64,000 nt of DNA, taken from assembly GCF_024707545.1 (NCBI RefSeq), contig NZ_CP062230.1, positions 1 through 64,000 of the forward strand, in the 5' to 3' direction. The position numbers were made by a program, and so were the translations under genes. This stretch comes from Mesorhizobium onobrychidis (GTDB lineage: Bacteria > Pseudomonadota > Alphaproteobacteria > Rhizobiales > Rhizobiaceae). Below the pieces are notes generated by a model. It searched no databases. It was not told the origin of the DNA and was given only the letters and a program-made list of their open reading frames with translations. Positions 27,826 to 37,108 of the stretch are shown piece after piece (the stretch's first letter is position 1; each line of letters begins with the position of its first letter).

Positions 27826-30800
27826 TGCGCATCAACCGGCTTGACCTTACCCGCTACGGCAAATTCACCGACAAGCACATCGACTTCGGGCCTGTGGAGC
27901 CGGGCCGTCCAGATCTACATATCATCTACGGTCCGAACGAGGCGGGCAAATCGACCGCCCTATCTGCATTCCTCGACCTTCTCTTCGGCATCGAGTCCCG
28001 CAGCCGCTATGATTTCCTCCATCCTTACTCAACGATGCGCATCGGGGCAGCATTGGACATCGGTGGTGTTGCCCGTGAGCTAGTCCGGATCAAGAAGCCC
28101 CAAAGCAGTCTGCTCGGTCCGGGCGATCAGCCGATCGGCGAGCATTTGATACTCGGCGAGCTTGGTGGAGTTGAGCGGGACGTCTATTGCGCGATGTTTT
28201 CCCTCGATGATGACACCCTCGAGGAAGGCGGGAAGAGCATCCTGGCCAGCAAGGGTGATCTCGGACAGCTTCTGTTTTCGGCAAGCACAGGTTTGGCCGC
28301 ACTAAGTCAGACACTTGTTGAATTGCGTTCGCAGGCCGACGGCCTTTTCAAACTCCGTGCCCGCAGCAGTGAAATCGGCGACTTGAAAAGTCGGCTTTCC
28401 GATCTGAAGGAGCGAAAAGAGCAGATTGACATGCTCGCCACCCATTACCGCCAGATGGTGGAAACCAAGGAGCGGTCACTGGCAAACTATGACGAAGCGA
28501 TGGCTGACCGAACCCGGACGCAGCTGCGGCTGGACGAGATCAAGAACCTGCTGACCGCACTGCCACGATTGGCGGAATTGAGGGACATCCGTGACGTTCT
28601 CGCCGAGTTGCAAGATATTCCCGAGGCCCCGCCTTCGTGGGGAAACGAACTTCCGGCACTTCGTCAGGAGGACATTGAGCTTGCCGTGAAGCAGGAGACC
28701 GCGAAAGCGTCCATGGCCGAGCTTGAGAAAGGGCTCAATGCCATTGGCCTCGACGATATCGCGCTCACCTTGGGGCAAAGGATGGATGCTATCAGCGAGT
28801 TGCACGCCCGTTTTGTCACCGCTGCAAGGGATCTGCCGGACCGTCGTCTGCAACTGATGGAAGTCGACCGGGAAATTGCGAATATTCTGCGGCTTCTCGA
28901 GCGTCCTGAAGACGACGAGCCAAGCAGCCTGATGCTCGGAAGTCGCATTTCTGGGAGCATCAGAGATCTCGTTGAACGCCGCTCCGGTATCGACGCGACA
29001 CTCCAAAACGCGAAGCGCGAAGCCGCAGAGGCGAACCGCCGTCTGATCGGGTTGCGGAGCAAGTTGTCGAGCGAAGCCGCTGCCTCCACAAACAGCGCAG
29101 CCGTTGCGGCGCTGGCGAGGGAGCTCTCGGCGCTTCGAGAGAATGATCATGCAGCCCGCCGCCGTGTCGCGGAACGCTCCCGTGTGGATTTGAAAGAAAC
29201 ACTGGCGCGGCAGATGTCGGAACTCCTACCGTGGGGCGAAAGCCTTGATCAGGTACGGCAAATGAGAGTGCCGGCACCTTCTGAGCTGGAGGCCTGGAAA
29301 TCAGCTCTGTCTAAAGCGGAAGCCGAGATCGATCGCTACAGCGATGACAGCGGGCGCCTCACGAGTGAGCTGCGCTGTTTGCGAGCCGAACTGGATGCAC
29401 TGAAGAATTCCACCGGCGTTGTGGACGATCATGAGGCAGCGACGTCGCGATCGGCGCGTGAAGCGGCATGGGCTACGCATCGTGACGCGCTCGATGAATC
29501 GACCGCTGCGGCGTTTGAGATCGAGCTGCGGAAAGACGACCTGATCACCAGCGCGCGGCTGGGACACATGAGCGACCTGGCTAAGCTGAATCAAACCTAT
29601 CAGAGGCTCGCCGTCGCGGAAGCGGAATTGGAGCGCTCAGCGGAGCTGCTGAACGCGGCGAAGTCGAAACGCGAAGCCATTAGGACCGACATTCTGGATT
29701 CCGCTCGGAAAATGGCTCTGACCGTTTCTGGCGAGATCAACCTAGGTGGGCTTGAGGCATGGCTGGGACGCCGCGAAATGGTCCTCGCGACAGCCGACTT
29801 GCTCCGGGAGGCCGAAGGTGACTTACGCCAGGCGGCAGCGGACGGCACGGCGGCGCGCAACCGGCTCTCGGCGGCACTATCGGCGGCAGCCGTTTCCCAG
29901 GATCACTCTGACTCCTATGAAGCGCTTTTGGCCAGGGCCCAATCCGCCGTTGATCTTGAAGTCGAACACAAGAATTTGAGGGAGCAACTTGAACGCTGCG
30001 AAAGGGAGCAGGCTTCCCGCCAGTCAGCCCTTGAAACGGCAGCTGCCGACGAGGCGCAATGGGACGGGTCATGGGCTGAGGTTTGCAAGAGCTGCTGGCT
30101 CGGCGCGGGAGGGACTATTCCCAGCCTCGCGACCGTCAAAGAGGTCATGGACAGACTTGCCGAACTCAGCCCGGCCGCTCAACGGCAAGCGGGCTTGGCA
30201 GATCGCATCGCCAAGATGGAGGAAGATCAGGCTGCCTTCTCGCGCGAGCTTGCATTGATGGCCGCAGAACTCGGAATGGAGCGACCAGCAGAGAGTGCCC
30301 TGAGATTTTGGGCGCTGATGTCCGCCAGAGTGGAAGAGGCCCGGTTGAAAAAGGCGGAAAGGGAATCCAAGCACCTTGCTCTGGAGGATCAGATTCTCAA
30401 AAACCGGGACCTGGAGGCTGAAATCGCGGTTTGCGAGCGCCGCAAATCTGAAATGACGCAGCTGTTCGGAGTATCATCCTTGCAGGAGGCGGAGAAAAAG
30501 CTGCGCATGATCGAGCAAAAGAGAGACTTGCGCCGGCGGTCTAATATCATCGAACGCGAAATCCGAGACGCGCTATCAATCCAGGACATGGCCGATGCAG
30601 AACAGATGCTTGACGCCGCGGATCGGCCTGCGCTGGAGGCCGAGCAGGTAGAACTCAGAGCCCGCTTTGAGGATCAGGATCGGCGCGTACGAGAGTTGTT
30701 TACAGCATACAGCAAAGCGTCCGACGAGGTGGATGCCGTCGACGGCGATAGTGCCGTGGCTGCTCTTGAAGAGCAACGGCGTACGGTCCTCCTGGAAATC

Positions 30801-31319
30801 GAGGATAAGGCGTTCAGCTACTTCCGCCTCAGGGCTGGCGTCGTCGCGGCCGAGCAAGCCTTGCGCCTCTATCGCGACAAGCATCGCAGTTCGATGATGC
30901 TTCGCGCCTCGGAGGCTTTTCAGGTGATCAGCCGTGGGGCTTATCGTGGTCTGGCGACCCAGCCTGACAAGGACACCGAAGTCCTTATTGGCATCGGGGC
31001 TGATGGGAGTTCCAAGCTGGCGCAGGAAATGTCAAAGGGAACGCGCTTCCAACTCTATCTCGCGCTCAGAGTGGCCGGCTACCACGAGTTCGGTCAATCA
31101 CGCTCTCCTGTTCCCTTCATCGCCGACGACATCATGGAGACGTTCGACGACTTCCGTGCCGAGGAGGCCTTCCGACTATTCGCCGACATGGCCAAAGTGG
31201 GTCAGGTAATCTACCTGACGCATCACCAGCATCTTTGCGATATTGCCCGGCGGGTTTGTCCCAATGCGCGCATACACGAGTTGGCGGCGCCACTCGTCTT
31301 GGAAAGTCGTGCGGCATGA
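27822..31319 (+). CDS. SbcC/YhaN-like SMC-type ATPase
   Basis: A 1165-residue SMC/Rad50-like ATPase of the YhaN type and partner of the preceding phosphoesterase. Walker A is YGPNEAGKST (about 37-46). A long coiled coil rich in Glu, Arg, Leu and Ala runs from about 170 to 1000. The C-terminal lobe has the signature-like EMSKGTRFQLYLALR and Walker B in VPFIADDIMETFDD, followed by the switch His in YLTHHQH. YhaN-type proteins carry the ATPase head used for DNA-end processing. Four-base overlap with the upstream gene implies translational coupling. Confidence 0.92.
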   Translation: MMRINRLDLTRYGKFTDKHIDFGPVEPGRPDLHIIYGPNEAGKSTALSAFLDLLFGIESRSRYDFLHPYSTMRIGAALDIGGVARELVRIKKPQSSLLGPGDQPIGEHLILGELGGVERDVYCAMFSLDDDTLEEGGKSILASKGDLGQLLFSASTGLAALSQTLVELRSQADGLFKLRARSSEIGDLKSRLSDLKERKEQIDMLATHYRQMVETKERSLANYDEAMADRTRTQLRLDEIKNLLTALPRLAELRDIRDVLAELQDIPEAPPSWGNELPALRQEDIELAVKQETAKASMAELEKGLNAIGLDDIALTLGQRMDAISELHARFVTAARDLPDRRLQLMEVDREIANILRLLERPEDDEPSSLMLGSRISGSIRDLVERRSGIDATLQNAKREAAEANRRLIGLRSKLSSEAAASTNSAAVAALARELSALRENDHAARRRVAERSRVDLKETLARQMSELLPWGESLDQVRQMRVPAPSELEAWKSALSKAEAEIDRYSDDSGRLTSELRCLRAELDALKNSTGVVDDHEAATSRSAREAAWATHRDALDESTAAAFEIELRKDDLITSARLGHMSDLAKLNQTYQRLAVAEAELERSAELLNAAKSKREAIRTDILDSARKMALTVSGEINLGGLEAWLGRREMVLATADLLREAEGDLRQAAADGTAARNRLSAALSAAAVSQDHSDSYEALLARAQSAVDLEVEHKNLREQLERCEREQASRQSALETAAADEAQWDGSWAEVCKSCWLGAGGTIPSLATVKEVMDRLAELSPAAQRQAGLADRIAKMEEDQAAFSRELALMAAELGMERPAESALRFWALMSARVEEARLKKAERESKHLALEDQILKNRDLEAEIAVCERRKSEMTQLFGVSSLQEAEKKLRMIEQKRDLRRRSNIIEREIRDALSIQDMADAEQMLDAADRPALEAEQVELRARFEDQDRRVRELFTAYSKASDEVDAVDGDSAVAALEEQRRTVLLEIEDKAFSYFRLRAGVVAAEQALRLYRDKHRSSMMLRASEAFQVISRGAYRGLATQPDKDTEVLIGIGADGSSKLAQEMSKGTRFQLYLALRVAGYHEFGQSRSPVPFIADDIMETFDDFRAEEAFRLFADMAKVGQVIYLTHHQHLCDIARRVCPNARIHELAAPLVLESRAA

Positions 31320-31525
31320 TACGCGGTAGCCCGTGTTGGGAACTAGGCACCGCATCGAGCCGACTGCCGGAACGCGACCTTAGTTGTTGGGTGAACAGAG
31401 CGGAAAGGAATTCCAGAAGGACAGGCCTCCGCGGGGCCCGGAGTTGATCACCTTGCCAGAAATCCTCAGCTATGAAGACTGAACGTGCACGGCGCTGAAG
31501 TCCGCGCTTCAAATCGGAATATCGA

Positions 31526-32680
31526 TCAGCCGGCGACTGCGATTCGACCTTCGGCTCTTGCGGCGAGGAGCGCCCGAGCGAATGCAGCGGCCGTGCGTTC
31601 AAGCTCTTGCTCGGTGGTGAGCGGGCCAAGGCTAATTCGGACCGCTTCAGCGCATGCCACTGCATCAAGGCCGATTGCGCGCAGCACATGGCTCGGCTCG
31701 GGTATGCCCGACGTGCACGCCGATCCGCGCGAGACCGCGATGTCGGGCTGCAATTGCGCAATGATCTGATCGGCGTCTACGCCAGGGAAGCCGACGTTCA
31801 GATTGCCGGGGTGTCGACCTACCACCGGACCATGTATCACCATGTTTGGTTCATGCGCGCGTAGGAAATCGCGTAGGCTATCGCGACGACCTTGCCAGGC
31901 CCTGACAGCAGAGTCATCGGGCTCGGATGCGCAGGCCACGCCAAGGCCGACGCACAGCGGCGTCGGCAAGGTCCCGGCTCGAAGACCGCCTTCCTGTTCT
32001 CCACCGAATATCAAGGGGCGCAACTGCACACGAACGTCGTGTCGCGCATAAAGTGCTCCGACCCCCTTCGGTCCGCCCGTTTTGTGTCCCGACAAGCTGA
32101 GTAGGTCAATGCCCAAGGCGTTGACATCGATGGCTCGCCATGCAAGCGCTTGCGCGGCGTCGCAATGGACCAAGGCACCGACCGCGTGTGCCATGGCCGC
32201 GATACGGTCCACCGGCTGCACGGCGCCGATTTCATTGTTTACGAGTTGCACCGAGACAAGCAGGACCCGATCGTCGAGAAGGCGAGACAACGCTTCGAGA
32301 TCGACGATTCCGGACGCATCGACGGGGAGTGTGATGACCTTGAAACCCCGCTCGCTAAGGGCCCGAGCGGGTGCCAAGACTGATTTATGCTCGATTGCGC
32401 CCACAAGAATGCGATTGCGCGGCACCGGTTCGCAGCACAGTCCGAGTATGGCAAGATTGTTGGCTTCAGTCGCGCCTGAGGTGAAGATAACTTCCCCGGC
32501 ATCGGCGCCTAGCCGGCCGGCGATCTTCTCACGCGCTTGGGCGATCGCGTCTGCCGCACGCCACCCCGCCGCATGATCGTCCGAATGTGGATTGGCGTGC
32601 TCCTCGGTCAGATAGGGCAGCATCGCGTCGAGCACCTTCGGCAGGAGCGGAGATGATGCCTGATGATCGAGATAAATCAC
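31526..32680 (-). CDS. sspA: Cysteine desulfurase, SspA/IscS type
   Basis: A 384-residue PLP-dependent cysteine desulfurase that would supply sulfur for DNA phosphorothioation. It starts MIYLDHQASSPLLPKVLDAM. The PLP-binding lysine is in LSLSGHKTGGPKG (about 199), the cofactor Asp in HCDAAQA, and the catalytic Cys in SRGSACTSGIPEPSH (about 323). It is transcribed away from the DUF4007/ATPase/PAPS-reductase operon, the same divergent sspA-sspBCD layout as in described Ssp loci. A housekeeping iron-sulfur role is less likely, since no isc or suf genes are nearby. Confidence 0.85.
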   Translation of the reverse strand: MIYLDHQASSPLLPKVLDAMLPYLTEEHANPHSDDHAAGWRAADAIAQAREKIAGRLGADAGEVIFTSGATEANNLAILGLCCEPVPRNRILVGAIEHKSVLAPARALSERGFKVITLPVDASGIVDLEALSRLLDDRVLLVSVQLVNNEIGAVQPVDRIAAMAHAVGALVHCDAAQALAWRAIDVNALGIDLLSLSGHKTGGPKGVGALYARHDVRVQLRPLIFGGEQEGGLRAGTLPTPLCVGLGVACASEPDDSAVRAWQGRRDSLRDFLRAHEPNMVIHGPVVGRHPGNLNVGFPGVDADQIIAQLQPDIAVSRGSACTSGIPEPSHVLRAIGLDAVACAEAVRISLGPLTTEQELERTAAAFARALLAARAEGRIAVAG

Positions 32681-32718
32681 TTGCGGCGCTCCTTGGCCCG
32701 GACTACCAACATGCCATC

Positions 32719-32761
32719 ACTGGCGGTTGCCACCAGCCATGCCCTTTGTTAGCATGGCTGG
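32719..32761. promoter_or_regulatory. Inverted repeats in the divergent sspA-sspB promoter
   Basis: A perfect 10-bp inverted repeat CCAGCCATGC-N9-GCATGGCTGG (32733-32761) is immediately preceded by a second, imperfect one, CTGGCGG-TTG-CCACCAG (32719-32735). Both fall in the 97-bp gap between the divergent desulfurase and DUF4007 genes, 16 bp before the latter. They look like operators or, for the first, a leader hairpin. Confidence 0.55.
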
Positions 32762-32777
32762 AGAATTTGTCCAGTGA

Positions 32778-33773
32778 ATGGGGGTGGTGACGGTGAGGAG
32801 TTTGTTGGACGATCCCGAGGCAAAGTTGCAGGTCGCCGGTCATGAGACGTTTCCTTGCCGATATGGATGGCTGAAGAAATCATTCGATGCAGCTGTTCAA
32901 GATAGAGACAACGGGGATACCGAATCAGTTAATATCTTTTTACCAGACCTTGCAATTGCCGATTTTGGTGTCGGCAAGAACATGGTTGCATCAATGCGAC
33001 ATTGGTCACTTGCTTGCGGTGTTCTAGAACCCGTTGGGTCCAAGAAGGGCAGAATGGATGTTCTCGCCGCGACTCGCTTGGGGGAGATGCTGTTCGGCGA
33101 ACTTGATCCCTATCTAGAGCAACCTGGTTCACTTTGGCTGCTCCATTGGCGGCTGGTTTCGGCTCCAGGACGCGCTACGACTTGGTATTATGGTTTCAAC
33201 GAATTCAACGATCCCGTCTTCACCAAGGATAGCTTGAGTGCCCGGCTATTCGCTCGGCTCGACGAGTTACGCGAGAGTGGACGCCTTGCAACCGGACGAA
33301 TCGCAAGGACTACGGTTGATCGCGATGCCGAATGCTTTATTCGCACCTATGCCGTGCGCACCGGTAAGAAGGGCGTCACCGAGGATGGTCTTGAATGTCC
33401 ATTTGCCGAGCTCGGCCTCGTCACCCCTTTGGTCGGCGGCGCATTGCAGTTCCGGCGCGGCGCTAAGCCGAGCCTTCCCGACGAGATTTTCGCTGCGGGT
33501 CTGATCGAGTTTTGGCAGGCGCGATTCGCCAAGCGGGGGTCGCTTTCGATCGAGACCGTGACCCATGAACCCGGCTCGCCAGGACGTGCCTTCGGCTTGG
33601 ATGAGGAGTCGGTTGCGGAGCGGCTTGAACGGATGGGCGACGTCACCGCAGGCGCGATACAATGGGACGAGGGAGCCGGCATCCGTCAGGTTTCGGTACA
33701 CAAGGACCTCGGCGCACTTGATCCGCTCGAGGTTGCGCGGCCGGCGCTTCGTTTTCTGGCAGAGGCGGCGTGA
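32778..33773 (+). CDS. sspB: DUF4007 protein, SspB-like
   Basis: A 331-residue DUF4007 protein with the family hallmark AGHETFPCRYGWLKKSFDA near the N-terminus and FGVGKNMVASMRHW near residue 72. In the Ssp system SspB carries DUF4007, binds and nicks DNA, and is required for single-strand phosphorothioation. The C-terminal half is unlabelled sequence typical of this protein. The stop overlaps the next gene's ATG by 4 bp. Start uncertainty is small, since GTG codons lie within the first 15 bases. Confidence 0.88.
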   Translation: MGVVTVRSLLDDPEAKLQVAGHETFPCRYGWLKKSFDAAVQDRDNGDTESVNIFLPDLAIADFGVGKNMVASMRHWSLACGVLEPVGSKKGRMDVLAATRLGEMLFGELDPYLEQPGSLWLLHWRLVSAPGRATTWYYGFNEFNDPVFTKDSLSARLFARLDELRESGRLATGRIARTTVDRDAECFIRTYAVRTGKKGVTEDGLECPFAELGLVTPLVGGALQFRRGAKPSLPDEIFAAGLIEFWQARFAKRGSLSIETVTHEPGSPGRAFGLDEESVAERLERMGDVTAGAIQWDEGAGIRQVSVHKDLGALDPLEVARPALRFLAEAA

Positions 33774-36700
33774 TGAAAAAATTATCGCAGACTGTGCGTG
33801 TCACCCGCCGCTTCAGCCGATCGGTCCGTGTCGGTGCCGATGTGAACACGACCGCAGTCGACGGATTCGTGTGCACCGCTACCGCTGCGCAGGCGCTGAC
33901 CACAACGGTCAACCATGTAGCGTCGCTCGGGCATGGTGCGTTCACTTGGACCGGACCCTATGGCTGCGGAAAATCGAGCCTAGCCGTTCTGCTTGCCACG
34001 ATCCTCGGCGAGGAGGGCGCCGCGCGCGACCACGCCCTCGCAACATTGCCGACCGACTTACGAGATCATCTGCTGGCGCAAATGCGCTGGGCCGACGGCA
34101 ATTGGCGGGTCGTCCCGGTGGTCGGTCGCAAGACCGATGCGAGTGCCTTGACCCTTGAGGCGCTGGTGGAGGCAGGGCTTTGCCGGCGGGGTGGCGATGT
34201 CTTGAAGGTGCTCGAGACCTTAACCACCCGCGGGCAGCGAATGCTCTTGCTCATCGACGAGATGGGCAAGCTGCTCGAACACGCTGCTAACGGCGACGGC
34301 GACGCGCATTTCTTTCAGGATCTGGCGGAACTCGCCTCTCGCTCGAACGGCAGGCTAGTCGTGATCGGTGTGCTCCACCAAGCCTTTGACGACTACGCCT
34401 ATCGTCTCGCTCGCGAGACACGCGATGACTGGCTCAAGATCCAGGGTCGTTTCGTGGACATACCGCTCAATCCAACCGGTGAAGAGCAAGTCGAGCTTCT
34501 CTCGCGCGCGATCGAGTCATCACAGACACCGACGGATACGACGTTTGCTGATCGCGTCGCGCGCGAGATCCATGGCGACCGTCCAGGCGCCGAGCAGTTC
34601 GCCAAAAGGTTGGCTGCATGCTGGCCGCTCAACCCTGTCGTTGCCTGCTTGCTCGGGCCGCTGTCTCGACGGCGCTTTGGCCAGAACCAGCGCAGCCTGT
34701 TCGGCTTTCTCGGCTCGGCGGAGCCATTCGGCTTCCAGGAATATTTGGACAGCACCCAGGCTGACTCACGCCGCGATTATGATGTGACGTGGCTATGGAG
34801 CTATTTGCGCATCAACCTTGAACCGTCGATCCTTGCCTCGCCTGACGGTCATCGCTGGGCGGTCGCGGTCGACGCAATCGAGCGTTGCGAATCCCATGGC
34901 GGCACAGATCTGGAGCTCGGCGTGCTCAAAGCGGTCGCGCTGATCGACCTGTTCCGCGAGCGATCGGGATTGGTCGCGAGCCGCTCTATAATCGAAACCG
35001 CAGTGCATCTCTCCGAAACCGACGCGAAATGCACGCTCGATCGGCTGCGCGACTGGTCTCTGGTCGTGTATCGCCGTCATCTTGGCGGGTTCTCGCTCTA
35101 TGCTGGGTCGGATTTCGACGTCGACGCTGCAGTCGAGGAAGCCCGTGCGCAACAGTCCAGCTGCGACTATGGCCGGTTACGCCAGACCGGGGTATTGGCG
35201 CCGATCCTGGCAAAGCGTCATTATCACGATACCGGCGCGATGCGCTGGTTCGATGTCGATTTGGCGCCTCTAGAGAACGCCAGCGCCCGACTTTCCAGCA
35301 TGGATACCGGGACGGGGGCCGCTGGACTGTTCCTACTGATCGTCAACGATCAGGGGGCCTCGTCTGCCAAAATTCGGCGGCAGATCGAAAAGCTTACCGC
35401 GCAGGTCGGCGACGAGCCGGTAGCCTTCGCGGTCTCGGCAGACAGTTTCATGCTGCGCGAATTGACACTCGAGCTGCTCGCTCTGGAGCGCATCCAAGTC
35501 GGTCGTCCGGAGCTCAAGGGCGATGCCGTCGCTCGTCGCGAAGTCTCTGGCCGGATCGCTCGCTTGGCAGGCGAGCTTGAGGCTCGGCTGCGTCAAGCTC
35601 TGGTAGGGGCATGCTGGACGGCTCCGGCGATCAATCTGGATATGGGCTCTTCGCGGCTTCTGGGCGCCGCTGGGCTATCAATTATGGCATCGCGGATGGC
35701 GAAGGAGCTTTATCCGGACGCGCCGCTGATACGCAACGAGCTCGTTAACCGCTCGAAGCCCTCTTCCAATGCGATGGGCGCGATCCGCGCGCTCATGATT
35801 GCGATGGTGACGAGCGCCGATCGGGAACGGCTAGATATTGTCGGCTATCCCCCGGAGGCGGGACTCTACGTGTCGTTGCTTGAACGCACCGGTCTGCACA
35901 GGCGCGGGGAGGACGGTGCGTTTGTCTTCCAAGGCCCGCCTGAGCACGCGGATAAGGCCCGCTTGGCAAAGCTATGGACGGTTGGCGACATGCTGCTGGC
36001 CGAGCGACCGAGCGTGACTATGGCCGACCTCCACGATTGCTGGCGCGATCGCCCGGTGGGCGCGAAGGAAGGGCTCCTGCCGATCTTCGGGCTCGCTTTC
36101 CTGCTGTCACGCCGCGCCGATCTCGCCATCTATCTCGACGGTCGGTTCTGCCCAAGCATCGGCGATTTGCTGGTCGACCGGATGCTGCAGGATCCCGGGA
36201 GTGTGCAGATGCGGTGGAGCAACGTCTCCGAACGCGACGCATCGATCTTGCGCGGACTTGCCAATGCCATGGCAGAGCTCGGTGAAGATCTGAGCGCCCT
36301 CGAGCCGCTCGCCATCGGGCGTCAGCTGGTTGCTGTGGTGCTGGCAACCCCGACCTGGACACGGCGGACCTCGCGGATCGGGCTGGCGGCCACCAAGGTA
36401 CGCGATCTGGCGCTGGCCGCACACGATCCCAACAAGCTGCTGCTCGAGGATTTGCCGGCAATTGCCGGGGCAGATGCCACGGTGCCGAAGATCGTCGCGC
36501 TGTTGCAAGAGGGCATGCGCGAGCTGCAAACTGCTTACGGCACTATGCTTGGCGAAATAAATACTTTGCTGATGGCCGAGCTAAAAGCCAGCGACGCCGG
36601 CTTTGCAGTGCTGCGCGAGCGCGCCAGGCGGATCATAGGCCTGACCGGCAATTATCGTCTGGATGCCTTCGCGACCCGGCTCTCGACCTACAATGGCGAG

Positions 36701-37108
36701 CTTGACGCACTTGAGGGATTGGCAAGCCTGGCTGCCAACAAGCCCCCGCGCGATTGGGTCGATCGAGACGTGGACGCCGCCCGCGTTGAAATAGCCGCGC
36801 TCGCCCAGCAATTTTTGCGGGGCGAGGCGTTTGCTCATGTCGGAGGACGGCGGCTCGAGCGCTTCGCAATCGCGGTTTATATGTCCGACCCGTCTCGGGC
36901 GGCGCTCGTCGCCCCAGAGATCAACCTCGACGGCGCTGCATTGCGTCGGGCGCGATCGCTTGCCATGACCTTGCACTCGACGCTTGGCGACGACGTGCCA
37001 CGCGACGTCGCTATCGCGGCCGCGGCCGAGCTGATGGCGGTGCTTGCCGAGAACCGCGACGAGGCCGATCCGGCCGAACGTCTCGGTCGCCGGGGGGCCG
37101 TAGCATGA
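33770..37108 (+). CDS. sspC: Large P-loop ATPase, SspC-like
   Basis: A 1112-residue ATPase. Walker A is in FTWTGPYGCGKSSLAVLL (about 60-77) and a Walker B-like acidic strand is RMLLLIDEMGKLLEHA (about 160-175). The rest is a long helical region without a named domain, with no membrane segment. Its place between the DUF4007 and the PAPS-reductase-like genes, with 4-bp overlaps on both sides, identifies it as the SspC position of an Ssp phosphorothioation operon. The sequence itself resembles BrxC/DUF6079-like ATPases in general shape only. Confidence 0.8.
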   Translation: MMKKLSQTVRVTRRFSRSVRVGADVNTTAVDGFVCTATAAQALTTTVNHVASLGHGAFTWTGPYGCGKSSLAVLLATILGEEGAARDHALATLPTDLRDHLLAQMRWADGNWRVVPVVGRKTDASALTLEALVEAGLCRRGGDVLKVLETLTTRGQRMLLLIDEMGKLLEHAANGDGDAHFFQDLAELASRSNGRLVVIGVLHQAFDDYAYRLARETRDDWLKIQGRFVDIPLNPTGEEQVELLSRAIESSQTPTDTTFADRVAREIHGDRPGAEQFAKRLAACWPLNPVVACLLGPLSRRRFGQNQRSLFGFLGSAEPFGFQEYLDSTQADSRRDYDVTWLWSYLRINLEPSILASPDGHRWAVAVDAIERCESHGGTDLELGVLKAVALIDLFRERSGLVASRSIIETAVHLSETDAKCTLDRLRDWSLVVYRRHLGGFSLYAGSDFDVDAAVEEARAQQSSCDYGRLRQTGVLAPILAKRHYHDTGAMRWFDVDLAPLENASARLSSMDTGTGAAGLFLLIVNDQGASSAKIRRQIEKLTAQVGDEPVAFAVSADSFMLRELTLELLALERIQVGRPELKGDAVARREVSGRIARLAGELEARLRQALVGACWTAPAINLDMGSSRLLGAAGLSIMASRMAKELYPDAPLIRNELVNRSKPSSNAMGAIRALMIAMVTSADRERLDIVGYPPEAGLYVSLLERTGLHRRGEDGAFVFQGPPEHADKARLAKLWTVGDMLLAERPSVTMADLHDCWRDRPVGAKEGLLPIFGLAFLLSRRADLAIYLDGRFCPSIGDLLVDRMLQDPGSVQMRWSNVSERDASILRGLANAMAELGEDLSALEPLAIGRQLVAVVLATPTWTRRTSRIGLAATKVRDLALAAHDPNKLLLEDLPAIAGADATVPKIVALLQEGMRELQTAYGTMLGEINTLLMAELKASDAGFAVLRERARRIIGLTGNYRLDAFATRLSTYNGELDALEGLASLAANKPPRDWVDRDVDAARVEIAALAQQFLRGEAFAHVGGRRLERFAIAVYMSDPSRAALVAPEINLDGAALRRARSLAMTLHSTLGDDVPRDVAIAAAAELMAVLAENRDEADPAERLGRRGAVA

